Shown: in pieces, positions 52,088-61,502 of the stretch | Numbering within the stretch: position 1 is the stretch's first letter | Layout of the letters: each line of letters opens with the position of its first letter | Position numbers and translations under genes: made by a program | Notes under the pieces: generated by a model | Told to the model about the DNA's origin: nothing | Database searches by the model: none | The model's input: the letters and a program-made list of their open reading frames with translations, nothing else | From: JBNKZU01 sp050301795 | GTDB lineage: Bacteria; Pseudomonadota; Gammaproteobacteria; Thiohalomonadales; Thiohalomonadaceae | Length of the DNA: 64,000 nucleotides | Assembly (NCBI GenBank): GCA_050301795.1 | Contig: JBNKZU010000014.1 | Span: forward strand, 62,001-126,000 | Direction of reading: 5' to 3'

Positions 52088-53236
52088 ATGATTACAATAC
52101 TCTATCAACTTAATCAGCTTGGATATGGCGGCACCGAAAAGGCTATATTCACGTTTGTAAATAATATAGATAGACAAAAATTTAATATAAAACTTTTCTT
52201 TGTTACCGACATCTACACTAGAAAATATTACAGAAGAAAATTGTTAGCTGTTTTTAGTCGAAAATACAAAAAGATTTTCGAAAAACGATACGTTACTGAT
52301 TTTTCCAGAAAAAAGGACTTCGAAAACCTCCTTGGTAAAGAAAATGTCATATTAGGAACAAAACAGGACTTTCTAAGAGCCTGTGCACGGTTCAAGCCTG
52401 ATATCATTCACTTCAATCGGGGTATAGAAAACGAATTTTATACAACTCAGGTAACTAGGTTACCCGTCAACTCAAAGATATGTGAAACAAACATATTTGG
52501 CGCACCAGCAAACAAAGAATACCTAGAGAGGCTTTCATCCATATTATTCATAAGCAAATGGCTACAGTCTAAGTCAAAATGGTCTGAATCATATAACTGC
52601 AATATTTTGTATAACCCGATAGTAAAACCTGCCTCTACTGATAATTTAAGAACACAATTAAACTTACCTAAAACTGCAATCATTATTGGCAGGATTAGCC
52701 GCCCAGGAATGGATGATGGAGAATTTTTTAATAATATAATCAACATGTTCTCATCAAAGGATGTCTACTTCCTGACAATCGGTGCGTCTGCTGAGCTTCA
52801 AGAGCAGCAAGCGAATAATAAGAAGGCCATTTTCACGCCAACAACAACAAGCGAAATCACACTCAGTATGTTCTACAACACCATAGACATACTCTTTCAC
52901 TACCGAAAAGAAGGGGAAACATTTGGCATGAACATCGCGGAAGCAATGATTCATGGCAAACCTGTAATTTCTCATAAAAGCGCAACAGACAATGCACAAC
53001 TGGAGCTTCTATTGGACAATGAGCAACATTGTGGGATCATTGTTAATGACACAAGTGACATAAAAGAATTTGGTGATAAGCTGGAAATGTTAGTCAATGA
53101 TAAAAACTTACGCATTGAGTTAGGAAGAAATGGCCAGAAGAAAGCCATGCGATTATATGAAGAGTCCGTGGTAACACGACATCTTGAAACTCTTTATGAA
53201 AGTTTCATGAAACACGAAGGCAAAAACAATGTTTAA
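52088..53236 (+). CDS. Glycosyltransferase family 4
   Basis: A 382-residue GT-B enzyme with the N-terminal YQLNQLGYGGTEKAIFTFV (GGTE loop) and the C-terminal Rossmann domain ending in EGETFGMNIAEAMIHGKPVIS (the E-x7-E motif, about 283-291). The acceptor is unknown. The codon use is AT-rich with ATA/AAA-rich stretches, unlike the LPS core genes on either side. It overlaps the next gene by 8 nt. Confidence 0.85.
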   Translation: MITILYQLNQLGYGGTEKAIFTFVNNIDRQKFNIKLFFVTDIYTRKYYRRKLLAVFSRKYKKIFEKRYVTDFSRKKDFENLLGKENVILGTKQDFLRACARFKPDIIHFNRGIENEFYTTQVTRLPVNSKICETNIFGAPANKEYLERLSSILFISKWLQSKSKWSESYNCNILYNPIVKPASTDNLRTQLNLPKTAIIIGRISRPGMDDGEFFNNIINMFSSKDVYFLTIGASAELQEQQANNKKAIFTPTTTSEITLSMFYNTIDILFHYRKEGETFGMNIAEAMIHGKPVISHKSATDNAQLELLLDNEQHCGIIVNDTSDIKEFGDKLEMLVNDKNLRIELGRNGQKKAMRLYEESVVTRHLETLYESFMKHEGKNNV

Positions 53237-53957
53237 TAGAATCAAGCGCAAGTTTCTCCAGAAAGTAAGCCACAAATTTCAGAATGAACTATTTCTGCAA
53301 TACATAGATGACACACCTCAAGTTCTAGAACGGATGAAGGCCAGAGGCTACTCCCCGGATACTGTAATAGATGTTGGGGCGTATAACGGTGGCTGGACAA
53401 CTGTAGCAAGTAAGATATTCGACCAAGCGAAGTTTATAATGTTGGACGCACAAAAAGGCATGGAAAAGAATCTAAGCCTTGTCGCAGCCACCAATCAAAA
53501 CATCAGTTACCATATTACGCTTCTGGGTGCGCAACCCGAACAGAATAAGCAGTTCTATGTATCTGGCACTGGTTCATCGGTACTTTTTGAAAATACTGAC
53601 CATCCTAGAAGCATCACCCATGTCGACATGAATACACTGGACGGCATTCTCTCTGAACATAACATTTCATCGCCGGTATTACTGAAAATCGACGTGCAGG
53701 GATATGAACTCGAAGTATTAAAAGGTGCAGCGAATACACTAGAAAATGTCGATGTAATTCTACTTGAGGCTAGCCTACTACCATTCAATGAAGGTTCCCC
53801 TCTATTCGTTGATATTATCAACCACATGGAGCAACTCGGGTTTTCTCTGTACGAACTATCAGGACTCAAGAGAACTCAAAAGGAGGGTACACTATTCCAA
53901 CTAGATGCCACATTCTGTAGGCACGATCACTTTTTGCGTAAAATAGTAAAATTTTAG
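53229..53957 (+). CDS. FkbM-family methyltransferase (second copy)
   Basis: A 242-residue methyltransferase with VIDVGAYNGGWTTVA (motif I, about 45), MLDAQKGMEKNL and SPVLLKIDVQGYELEVLKGA (DVQGYE, about 150). It is not closely similar to the FkbM protein at 49757, so this is not a recent duplication. Probable O-methylation of a glycan residue made by the neighbouring transferases; overlap of 8 nt with the GT4 gene supports co-translation. Confidence 0.85.
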   Translation: MFNRIKRKFLQKVSHKFQNELFLQYIDDTPQVLERMKARGYSPDTVIDVGAYNGGWTTVASKIFDQAKFIMLDAQKGMEKNLSLVAATNQNISYHITLLGAQPEQNKQFYVSGTGSSVLFENTDHPRSITHVDMNTLDGILSEHNISSPVLLKIDVQGYELEVLKGAANTLENVDVILLEASLLPFNEGSPLFVDIINHMEQLGFSLYELSGLKRTQKEGTLFQLDATFCRHDHFLRKIVKF

Positions 53958-54001
53958 AACATGAACTATTCTCTTTATTCAAGTAGTCAAAATACAGACC
54001 G

Positions 54002-54985
54002 ATGAAAATTCTTTTCATCACCGCAGGAGCTGCAGATTATGTTCAGGACCTTACTTATAGTGGTCTTGTTAAACGTCTAGGCAAAAGCAATGTCGTTGAT
54101 TTTCCATGGAACAGGAAATTTCACATCAACTATAAGGCGTATCCAAAAAATCTTGGTTATATACCTGGTACGGTAATTTCATCCCTGCTCAATCGAAGTA
54201 TTAAAAATATAGATGCCGTTGTCGTTGCTGCCGCCAAAGCAGATGCATTCCGTAATTACATGGAAATTATGAATCGCATTCCAGCACATATACCCGTTGC
54301 ATTTATCGATGGCGGTGACCAGCCAGAGCTTGGCGGTGGCGTAGCCTTTGAAGGTGAACCAGAATTATACAATGAGGTAACGTCCAGGCGTCCGTTTGAT
54401 CTGATTATGAAAAGGGAGTATCTGCTTGAAGACGACTGGGGAGGAAACGTATACCCGTTTCCTATCGCTTTCAACACCGACAGGTTACCCGTACTCCCGA
54501 AGGAACACCGATACCAGGTCTCATTTTGGGCTGTCGAAACCGATCCTGTTCGCACCCAGGCACTTGAGCTTCTACAGGATCACTTTGACTGTCGTAGCAA
54601 TGGTACAGTACGCAACCAAACCTTCAGAAACTATCCCCGTAAAGGAGACTTCTATCTCCAGGAACTGGCTGCCTGCAAAATCGTATTGAATTTTCGTGGT
54701 GGAGGATGGGATACCTTACGTTACTGGGAAGTGCCTGCAGTTGGTAGTCTGCTGGTTTCACAGAAGCCAGGTATTCGTATCCCTCATGATTTTGTTCCTG
54801 ATGTATCAGCTATTTATATCAAAGATGATTTAAGCGATTTAATCGAACGATGTGACTACTACCTCAGGCACGATAGCTTACGTGAAAAGATTGCCACAGC
54901 GGGTCGACAACACCTAATGCAGTTTCACACAGACATCGCTAGAGCCGATGACCTGCTGCATCACCTGCGCCGCTTAATCAGTTAG
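54002..54985 (+). CDS. CgeB-like glycosyltransferase (GT1-type domain)
   Basis: A 327-residue protein of GT-B type. The C-terminal half carries CKIVLNFRGGGWDTLRYWEV, then AVGSLLVSQ and DDLSDLIERCDYYL, the layout of CgeB/Glyco_trans_1_2 glycosyltransferases; the N-terminal part (VAFIDGGDQPELGGGV) is less conserved. Role in the surface glycan, specificity unknown. Acetyltransferase gene starts 8 nt later. Confidence 0.72.
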   Translation: MKILFITAGAADYVQDLTYSGLVKRLGKSNVVDFPWNRKFHINYKAYPKNLGYIPGTVISSLLNRSIKNIDAVVVAAAKADAFRNYMEIMNRIPAHIPVAFIDGGDQPELGGGVAFEGEPELYNEVTSRRPFDLIMKREYLLEDDWGGNVYPFPIAFNTDRLPVLPKEHRYQVSFWAVETDPVRTQALELLQDHFDCRSNGTVRNQTFRNYPRKGDFYLQELAACKIVLNFRGGGWDTLRYWEVPAVGSLLVSQKPGIRIPHDFVPDVSAIYIKDDLSDLIERCDYYLRHDSLREKIATAGRQHLMQFHTDIARADDLLHHLRRLIS

Positions 54986-54993
54986 GAGGGAGC

Positions 54994-55542
54994 ATGAGTA
55001 ATTTCAGCTTAACCCATCGTCTGCGTAACAAGATACGAATTAATCCGGGCAACAATATTAACCTCGCAAATAATGTAAAACTGAGCCAGTGTCGAATTCT
55101 TGTTCGAGGAAAAGGGAATCAATTAATCATTGGCTCTGGTACTGTTTTACGTGCCGTTAATCTGGAAATAATCGGGGATAATTGCACTCTTGAGATCGGT
55201 GAAAATTGCATGATCGGTCACCACTCCTACCTGAGTGTTAAGGAGCATAATCGACGCCTAGTTATTGGTAATGACTGCGGACTATCACGAAACGTCAAGG
55301 TGATGACTTCTGATGGTCATCCTATCTTTAGCAATGGCGAATGTATCAATCCTGCCAGTGACATTGTAATAGGTAATCATGTCTGGATTGGCGATCAGGT
55401 GACAATCCTAAAAGGAGTCACTATTGGTGATGGTTCAGTCGTAGGTATCGGTTCACTTGTGACGAAATCGGTACCTGCCTCAGTCGTAGCCGCAGGTAAT
55501 CCGGCGCGTGTTGTGAAAGAAGAGATCACCTGGCAACCCTAG
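54994..55542 (+). CDS. Left-handed beta-helix acetyltransferase
   Basis: A 182-residue hexapeptide-repeat acyltransferase. Imperfect [LIV]-G-x4 repeats run from about 37 to 165 (IGNDCGL, IGNHVWIG, IGDGSVVGIGS), with the probable catalytic His in TSDGHPIF and the terminal PASVVAAGNPARVVK common to WbbJ/CysE-type O-acetyltransferases. It likely O-acetylates a sugar using acetyl-CoA. AGGAGGG precedes the ATG by 3-4 nt. It starts 8 nt after the GT gene. Confidence 0.87.
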   Translation: MSNFSLTHRLRNKIRINPGNNINLANNVKLSQCRILVRGKGNQLIIGSGTVLRAVNLEIIGDNCTLEIGENCMIGHHSYLSVKEHNRRLVIGNDCGLSRNVKVMTSDGHPIFSNGECINPASDIVIGNHVWIGDQVTILKGVTIGDGSVVGIGSLVTKSVPASVVAAGNPARVVKEEITWQP

Positions 55543-55549
55543 GAATCAG

Positions 55550-56566
55550 ATGCGGATTTTAGTAGTAAGGAACGACAAACTCGGCGACTTCATGCTCGCC
55601 TGGCCAGCTATGGCGCTGTTAAAAAGGCATCTGCCCGATTGCGAGATTACAGTACTGGTTCCCGCCTATACCGCACCTGTCGCCAGGCTTTGTCCATCAA
55701 TTGACCATATCCTGATCGATGAGGGCGAAGGCGCTTTTGCGCTGGCGGGTAAACTTCGCGCCCAACACTTTGATGCAGCTATCACCCTTTTTTCAACGGG
55801 TCGAGTCGGTGCGGCGCTCTGGCTTGCTAACATCCGTTATCGTCTGGCTCCAGCGACCAAGCTGGCGCAGTTTTTTTATAACCACCGCCTTACTCAGCGA
55901 CGCTCACGCTCGGAAAAGCCGGAGTACGCCTACAACATCGACCTGGTGTTGCATTACCTGAACGATCACCACCATCCGGTTAGCGCCGTCACTAGCGTTG
56001 ATAACGACTGGCTTACGGATGACCTGGGAAGACCCTTTCTGGATCTGCCAACAGAGCGGGCTGATTTCTGTCATCAGATGGGGATTAACCCCGAGTCTAT
56101 GCTGGTCTTTATCCACCCAGGTAGTGGCGGCTCAGCCAACAACCTGCGACCGGATCAATATATATCGCTTGCCAATCAACTAAAAAGTGAACAACCACTT
56201 ACCTTCATTGTCACTTCCGGCCCTGGTGAAGAGGCGATTGCGAAAGAGGTGGTTGTTGGCATCAAATACCCGAGCCATCACTATCAGGCAAAGGGCGGAC
56301 TGGACGAGTTTTGCCAGACGCTGGCGTTGGCCGATCTCTTTATCAGCGGTTCAACCGGGCCACTGCATATTGCTGGCGCGTTAAATCGACCTACAGCGGC
56401 CTTTTATCCGCGCCACCGCTCGGCTACTCCGTTACGTTGGCAAACATTGAATGCGCCTGAGATGCGGCTGGCCTTTACCCCGCCGGAAGGCAGTGAGGCT
56501 GCGGATGTGCAGCAGATCGATATTGCCAGTGCTGCGTATGAGATTAGCTGCCACTTTCTCCACTAA
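55550..56566 (+). CDS. GT9 (heptosyltransferase-like) glycosyltransferase
   Basis: A 338-residue GT9 enzyme: VVRNDKLGDFMLAWPAM with the base Asp, IHPGSGGSANN near residue 187 and LFISGSTGPLHIAGALNRPTAAFY near 262. GC content and codon choice return to the LPS-core style here. It may add heptose or another sugar to the core. Its stop overlaps the converging GT4 gene by 23 nt. Confidence 0.85.
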   Translation: MRILVVRNDKLGDFMLAWPAMALLKRHLPDCEITVLVPAYTAPVARLCPSIDHILIDEGEGAFALAGKLRAQHFDAAITLFSTGRVGAALWLANIRYRLAPATKLAQFFYNHRLTQRRSRSEKPEYAYNIDLVLHYLNDHHHPVSAVTSVDNDWLTDDLGRPFLDLPTERADFCHQMGINPESMLVFIHPGSGGSANNLRPDQYISLANQLKSEQPLTFIVTSGPGEEAIAKEVVVGIKYPSHHYQAKGGLDEFCQTLALADLFISGSTGPLHIAGALNRPTAAFYPRHRSATPLRWQTLNAPEMRLAFTPPEGSEAADVQQIDIASAAYEISCHFLH

Positions 56567-57653
56567 GCAGCTTTCGTAACTGTCGATAGTGGTTTTCAAG
56601 ATCAAAGCGCTCACTTGCCACCTCGGCTCCAGCTACGGCAAGAGCGCTCCTGAACGCTGAGTCCGATATTAACCTTTGCAGTTGCAAAGTCAGGCTATCG
56701 ACGCTTCCCGACTCAAACAGCAGCCCCGTCTTTTCGTGATCAATAATCTCCGGCACACCACCACGGTCGCTACCAATAACGGCTACGCCGCAGCGCATCG
56801 CCTCTGGTAGAACCAGGCCGAAGGTCTCTTCAATGGTGGTCAGTGCGAGGATGTCACACGCCTGCATCCAGCGCTGAGGGGTATCGGTAAAGCCCTCAAA
56901 AATTACACTATCTGCTATACCCAATGTTTGGATCTGCTCCTTTAGAAGCTCAGGGTAGGCGCTGTTCATTGCATGACCAACAATTAGCAGCTTAAGTGGG
57001 TAGCCATTTTTGATATTTCGGGCAACCGCCTCAACCATCAGATGTTGCCCCTTAAACTCCTCCAGTCGGCCAAACACCGACACCAGCAGTTCATCACTCC
57101 CTACTCCCCACGCTGCCCGCTGCTGGTTACGCTCCTCTGCGGTCAGAATATGATCCGGCGGCGCGACCCCATAGTAGAGGGGTACCACTTTATCAGGATT
57201 GGGCAGAAAGCCTTGTGCAGCCTCAGCCAATGATCTGGTAATGGTGATCATCAAGTCCATCTGCCCATAGATAAAGCGATGATAGAGATCCTTTTTGGGT
57301 CTGGTAATAACCATCTGCCGAGTAAATACCAACCGAGGTTTTGACCTGGAGAGCCACTTTGCAAACGCCGCCAGCGGCAGATCATTCGCCCAGTGACAGT
57401 GAATCACATCAACCTGCTGTTCATCGACAAAAGCTGCCAACTGCTTTGCTGTTTTTAGCGGGAGCTTTTTAACCGACGGAGGATTTAGATAGTGAAGCGG
57501 AATATTGAGCGATTCCATCTCCTTGCGAATGCCACTATTGTGGTTCAAAACCCCAATGATCTCATCCTGTGCCTTTAGTGCAGCGGCAGTGCGATAAACA
57601 TAAAGCTCAAGCCCGCCCTTTCCGGGTGACAGGCATAGCTCAAGAATCTTCAT
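56544..57653 (-). CDS. GT4 glycosyltransferase (LPS core type)
   Basis: A 369-residue GT-B enzyme with KILELCLSPGKGGLELYVYR at the N-terminus, VIHCHWAND, VSVFGRLEEFKGQ in the second Rossmann domain and EETFGLVLPEAMRCGVAVIGSDRGGVPE (E-x7-E). The ATG at 57653 lies inside the end of the GT2 gene (14-nt overlap) with AGGA upstream; a further ATG at 57695 is less likely. Last gene of the leftward hldE operon. Confidence 0.85.
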   Translation of the reverse strand: MKILELCLSPGKGGLELYVYRTAAALKAQDEIIGVLNHNSGIRKEMESLNIPLHYLNPPSVKKLPLKTAKQLAAFVDEQQVDVIHCHWANDLPLAAFAKWLSRSKPRLVFTRQMVITRPKKDLYHRFIYGQMDLMITITRSLAEAAQGFLPNPDKVVPLYYGVAPPDHILTAEERNQQRAAWGVGSDELLVSVFGRLEEFKGQHLMVEAVARNIKNGYPLKLLIVGHAMNSAYPELLKEQIQTLGIADSVIFEGFTDTPQRWMQACDILALTTIEETFGLVLPEAMRCGVAVIGSDRGGVPEIIDHEKTGLLFESGSVDSLTLQLQRLISDSAFRSALAVAGAEVASERFDLENHYRQLRKLLSGESGS

Positions 57654-58419
57654 CTTCAGGAAATCCTGGTTGAGAGCGAGTCCAGAGATCCGCATATTTT
57701 ACAAAGGTAGAGTGCGCCGACAGCAGTGCCAGTAACAAACCCTGCCTGCCATCGAGAAAACCGGCGCGAACGATATACATCTTGATAAAACAGCCTATCC
57801 CGTGAATGGTTGCCTGTACTAGCGAAGACCGTTTGCCCTTCGCCTGACGTTGATCAGCCCACGCCTTTGCATAGTGCGCCGACTTCACCAGATAGTGGTT
57901 CATATCGTTGTAGGTGTAGTGGAGCAGATCGCCCTTTAGCGAATTTAGCTGCATGGCTGATGGATACTCAGGCTTCTCGTGTACCAGGGCATCGCTGTAT
58001 TTCACCTTGTTGGCCGGATAGAGCCGTTTAACATAATCGGGATACCAGCCGCTATGACGGATAAAGCGCCCGAACACATACGAAAGACGTGGCACCTGAT
58101 ATAGTTGATCCTGATTATTCTCCTTAATAATGCGCTCAATCGAACTACGAAGCTGCGGGGTGATGCGCTCATCGGCATCCAGCATAAAGATCCATTCGGA
58201 GGTTGCCAGTGCCTGCGCCCGCTGGCGTTGGATGCCAAATCCCTGCCAGTCACTCTCTACGGCTACCTTTGCGCCATATTTCTCGGCAATGGCGATGGTG
58301 TTGTCGCTGCTACCGGAATCGACGACAACAATCTCATCAGCAAACTGTGCGCTCTTCAGGCAGGCATCAAGATGAGCCGCTTCATTTTTCACAATCAGTA
58401 CGATTGAAAGGCTACTCAT
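57640..58419 (-). CDS. GT2 glycosyltransferase, WaaE/KdtX type
   Basis: A 259-residue GT-A enzyme: SIVLIVKNEAAHLDACL, EIVVVDSGSSDNT, WIFMLDADERI (DAD metal motif, about residue 98), and LHYTYNDMNHYLVK. These features match WaaE/KdtX beta-1,4-glucosyltransferases, which act on the inner-core heptose I. It overlaps waaF by 4 nt (ATGA) and the GT4 gene by 14 nt. Confidence 0.85.
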   Translation of the reverse strand: MSSLSIVLIVKNEAAHLDACLKSAQFADEIVVVDSGSSDNTIAIAEKYGAKVAVESDWQGFGIQRQRAQALATSEWIFMLDADERITPQLRSSIERIIKENNQDQLYQVPRLSYVFGRFIRHSGWYPDYVKRLYPANKVKYSDALVHEKPEYPSAMQLNSLKGDLLHYTYNDMNHYLVKSAHYAKAWADQRQAKGKRSSLVQATIHGIGCFIKMYIVRAGFLDGRQGLLLALLSAHSTFVKYADLWTRSQPGFPEDEDS

Positions 58420-59435
58420 GCTGTCCTCTCTACAACTCGCTCGACAGCTTCAAATGCCTGCTGCGGCAGAATATGACCCAGACAGTCCCCATGCCCTAAC
58501 GGACAGTGGCGCTTGAAGCAGGGGCTGCACTCCAGTCCCAGATAGAGTACCTCTGCGTTTTCGGTCAGAGGTGGAGTGTAGTCTGGGGTTGATGAGCCGT
58601 AGATACCCACCAGTGGTGTTCCGGTTGCCGCTGCGACGTGCATCAGGCCGGAATCGTTGCTGACAACCGCATCACATCGATCAATCAGATCAATCACATC
58701 AACCAACTCGGTTTCGCCACAAAGGTTTCGGGTGATTCCGCCTGATAAGTCATCAATCATCGCCGCAAAGGGCTGATCCTTAGCCGATCCAAACTGCCAG
58801 ATCTGATACCCCTTTTCATACAACTGAGAGGCCAGCTCACCATAATATTTTCCCGGCCACTGCTTGGCAGGGCCATACTCGGCACCCGGCATAAAGCCGA
58901 TAATCGGTCTGTCGGTATCGAGATTGAGCTTGTCGACAATACGCTTCTGATTACCTTTATTAACAACCAGCTCTGGCTGTGGAATCACTGGTGGTTGTGG
59001 AGCGTCCGCTGGGTGTCCGAGAGCGACATAACGCTCAACTGTTCTGGTCAGGATCTGTTTATCCAAATGACGAATATCGTTTAATAAACCATATCGCATC
59101 TCGCCACGATACCCGGTTCGGATCTTCGCTCTTGCAAAGAATGGCACCAGAGCCGACTTAAACGAACGTGGTAATACAATCGCGTGGTCATAGCGTTTGG
59201 CACGAAGCCCCTTACCCGTTTTGCAGCGTTTTTTTAGCGAGAACTCACCATGCCCTACAGAGAGCGCAATGCCGTTGGAGACCTCTGGCATTCGCTCCAG
59301 CAGGGGTAACGACCATTGCGGCGCAATCACATCAATCGAACACTCGCCGCTCTCTTTCAGGGTCTTAAAGAGGCTCTGCGCCATCACCATATCCCCAACC
59401 CATGATGGACCAACGATGAGATAGCGCGAGGACAT
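58416..59435 (-). CDS. waaF: ADP-heptose--LPS heptosyltransferase II
   Basis: A 339-residue GT9 enzyme: YLIVGPSWVGDMVMAQSLF start, FMPGAEYGPAKQWPGKYYGE, AVVSNDSGLMHVAAATGTPLVGIYG and the typical terminal ECSPCFKRHCPLGHGDC. These are WaaF hallmarks. It adds the second L,D-heptose of the inner core. Starts 5 nt before the aldo/keto reductase stop on the operon's path and overlaps the GT2 gene by 4 nt. Confidence 0.95.
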   Translation of the reverse strand: MSSRYLIVGPSWVGDMVMAQSLFKTLKESGECSIDVIAPQWSLPLLERMPEVSNGIALSVGHGEFSLKKRCKTGKGLRAKRYDHAIVLPRSFKSALVPFFARAKIRTGYRGEMRYGLLNDIRHLDKQILTRTVERYVALGHPADAPQPPVIPQPELVVNKGNQKRIVDKLNLDTDRPIIGFMPGAEYGPAKQWPGKYYGELASQLYEKGYQIWQFGSAKDQPFAAMIDDLSGGITRNLCGETELVDVIDLIDRCDAVVSNDSGLMHVAAATGTPLVGIYGSSTPDYTPPLTENAEVLYLGLECSPCFKRHCPLGHGDCLGHILPQQAFEAVERVVERTA

Positions 59436-59440
59436 CGCCG

Positions 59441-60217
59441 TTATCGACCCAGCACCGTTTCGGTGATCTGACAGTTCTGCTTCAGGTGATCGGGATTAAT
59501 CGTGCCAACAATCACGCTGGAAACCGCTGGCTGTGCAAACACCATTTCAAGCGCCTGCTCCACGCCAACACCGCCCGCTGCATGTCCGCTCTGTAACCCC
59601 TTTTTAATGACCACGCCCTTATTCAATCGACGCGCCGCTTCCAGCACGGGTAGCTCATCGGTATAGACCGGATTGTAGGTCGCCATCACCACATCCATAT
59701 TCTCTACACACCAGATGCCGCCCTCTACGGTTTTGGTCGACATGCCAACGGCCTTAATCAGCCCCTCGTGTTTGAGTTGTAACAGCGTATCGCAGACCGC
59801 CTGATTGTGAATAATATCCATATCATTGCCATCCGAATGAACCAGCACCACATCCAGAACATCACGGCGTAACCGTTTTAATGAACGCTCAACACTCATG
59901 CGCGTGTACTCAGCGCTAAAGTTAAAGCTGGATTGCCCGCCCTCAAAAATCTCACCGACCTTGCCGACAACTACCCAGTCGTGTCGGTTTGGTAGTAGCT
60001 GCCCCAGGCGCTCCTCACTGTTGCCGTAAGCAGGAGCGGTATCGAGCGCATTAATACCCAGATCCCACGCCAGCGACAGCAGTGAACGTACGGCATCATC
60101 ATCCGGGATCTTAAACCCGGTCGGGTATTTGACCTGCTGGTCACGACCGATCTTTACAGTGCCCAGACCAAGTGCACTCATAGCGATACCTGTCTTACCC
60201 AAAAGATTAACTTTCAT
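59441..60217 (-). CDS. Aldo/keto reductase
   Basis: A 258-residue (beta/alpha)8 barrel reductase. The tetrad is visible: Asp in ALDTAPAYGNSE (Asp 58, Tyr 63), Lys in VVVGKVGE and His in VVLVHSDGN; the C-terminus has SSVIVGTINPDHL. NADPH is the likely cofactor. The substrate is unknown; the position inside the LPS operon, overlapping waaL by 11 nt, suggests action on a sugar, but such AKRs also occur as general detoxifiers. Confidence 0.87.
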   Translation of the reverse strand: MKVNLLGKTGIAMSALGLGTVKIGRDQQVKYPTGFKIPDDDAVRSLLSLAWDLGINALDTAPAYGNSEERLGQLLPNRHDWVVVGKVGEIFEGGQSSFNFSAEYTRMSVERSLKRLRRDVLDVVLVHSDGNDMDIIHNQAVCDTLLQLKHEGLIKAVGMSTKTVEGGIWCVENMDVVMATYNPVYTDELPVLEAARRLNKGVVIKKGLQSGHAAGGVGVEQALEMVFAQPAVSSVIVGTINPDHLKQNCQITETVLGR

Positions 60218-61502
60218 TTGTACTCTTTTCTGTTGAACTCAAAGATATCATTAGCGCCATTAGTATGATGTACATGGCAATAAAAAGTTTATCAACCGTC
60301 ACCGTATCTGTTAATCCAAAAACCAGATACATTATCATTGTAGCCGTTGCTGCAGTTTCAACACGATGGTCGCCCCCATGCTCTCGTTTAGCATCTCGGC
60401 TTAACCGATAAATCGGGCATAGGTACAATGCTAAAAGAGATATTATCCCTACCGCTCCTCGACTAACACCCACAGAGAGCAGATCGTTATGTGGCTCCTT
60501 ATGAATTCCGATAGGTGCAGCGACCTTATCGGCCGCAATCAACTCCTGGACTTTGGAATTGTAGGCTCCGAGTCCATGACCTATCCAGGGTGACTCACAG
60601 ATTAGCATCAAGGATGCTCGCCACATCTCTATACGATCACCAGTCGAGCCATGAACAAACTTACCATCGGCAATTTTATTAATGGTTTCAATTGGCTCAA
60701 TGAACCGCTGCTCCAGCGAAAATTGCCTCACCATCAATCCTGCAAAGAGTAGAAACAAGAATGCCCATACAAATACTTTTGCTAGAGAAAGACTCCACTT
60801 TTCCTTATAGATGTATCCAAGATAAATACCTACAAAGGGAATCGCTATCCATCCCCCACGAGAGGCTGACAAAATAGAGCCAATAACCCCGAAAATCACA
60901 CCTAAAATAAATATGAAACTCTCAATCTTTTTACTCTCTTTAAAACCCTTAAAGGCAATCAGCGACAGCGTTGCAAAGAGTAATGACAGATCGCCAAATA
61001 GAATCTCATATGTAGTTCCTTTGGCTCTTTCCAACACAATTATCATCCCATCGACCACATTTATCGACTCACTAAGCGCATACAAACCAGAAAGTATTGC
61101 CCCAACGCTAACCCCAAACCAGAGTGCATCCCGACTCGGTCTGTATTTGATAAGCAGATAGAATAGTGGTAGCGAATAGAGGAAGCGTAATTGAGTATCC
61201 AGTTTGGTTGCACTCAACTCATATTGAGGTTGCCAAAGCTCAAGAACAACCGTAACCACACTGTAGATCACAAATGGTGCAGCATATCGCAGGCTATAAA
61301 TAAATTGACCGCGATCAAATCTAAACACCAATGCGACACCACCCCATAACACCAGGATGATGAAACATAGCTTGGCAAGCGGATAGTAAACCTGAAAGGA
61401 TGCGAGGGTAAAAAACACCAATAGACTGATAAGGGTGTATGAAAGCGGAAAACCCTTATCCTCAGAGTGTCGGGCTGAGATAAGGTTAAAGCCAAAATTC
61501 AT
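60207..61502 (-). CDS. waaL: O-antigen ligase family protein (WaaL-like)
   Basis: A 431-residue polytopic membrane protein with about 11-12 hydrophobic segments and the large periplasmic loop carrying STGDRIEMWRASLMLICESP, then WIGHGLGAY and HKEPHNDLLSVGVSRG, the Wzy_C/WaaL signature (His in PHND is functionally essential in family members). It joins undecaprenyl-linked glycan to lipid A-core, or could be a polymerase. Overlaps the FAD oxidoreductase gene by 17 nt. Confidence 0.85.
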   Translation of the reverse strand: MNFGFNLISARHSEDKGFPLSYTLISLLVFFTLASFQVYYPLAKLCFIILVLWGGVALVFRFDRGQFIYSLRYAAPFVIYSVVTVVLELWQPQYELSATKLDTQLRFLYSLPLFYLLIKYRPSRDALWFGVSVGAILSGLYALSESINVVDGMIIVLERAKGTTYEILFGDLSLLFATLSLIAFKGFKESKKIESFIFILGVIFGVIGSILSASRGGWIAIPFVGIYLGYIYKEKWSLSLAKVFVWAFLFLLFAGLMVRQFSLEQRFIEPIETINKIADGKFVHGSTGDRIEMWRASLMLICESPWIGHGLGAYNSKVQELIAADKVAAPIGIHKEPHNDLLSVGVSRGAVGIISLLALYLCPIYRLSRDAKREHGGDHRVETAATATMIMYLVFGLTDTVTVDKLFIAMYIILMALMISLSSTEKSTNES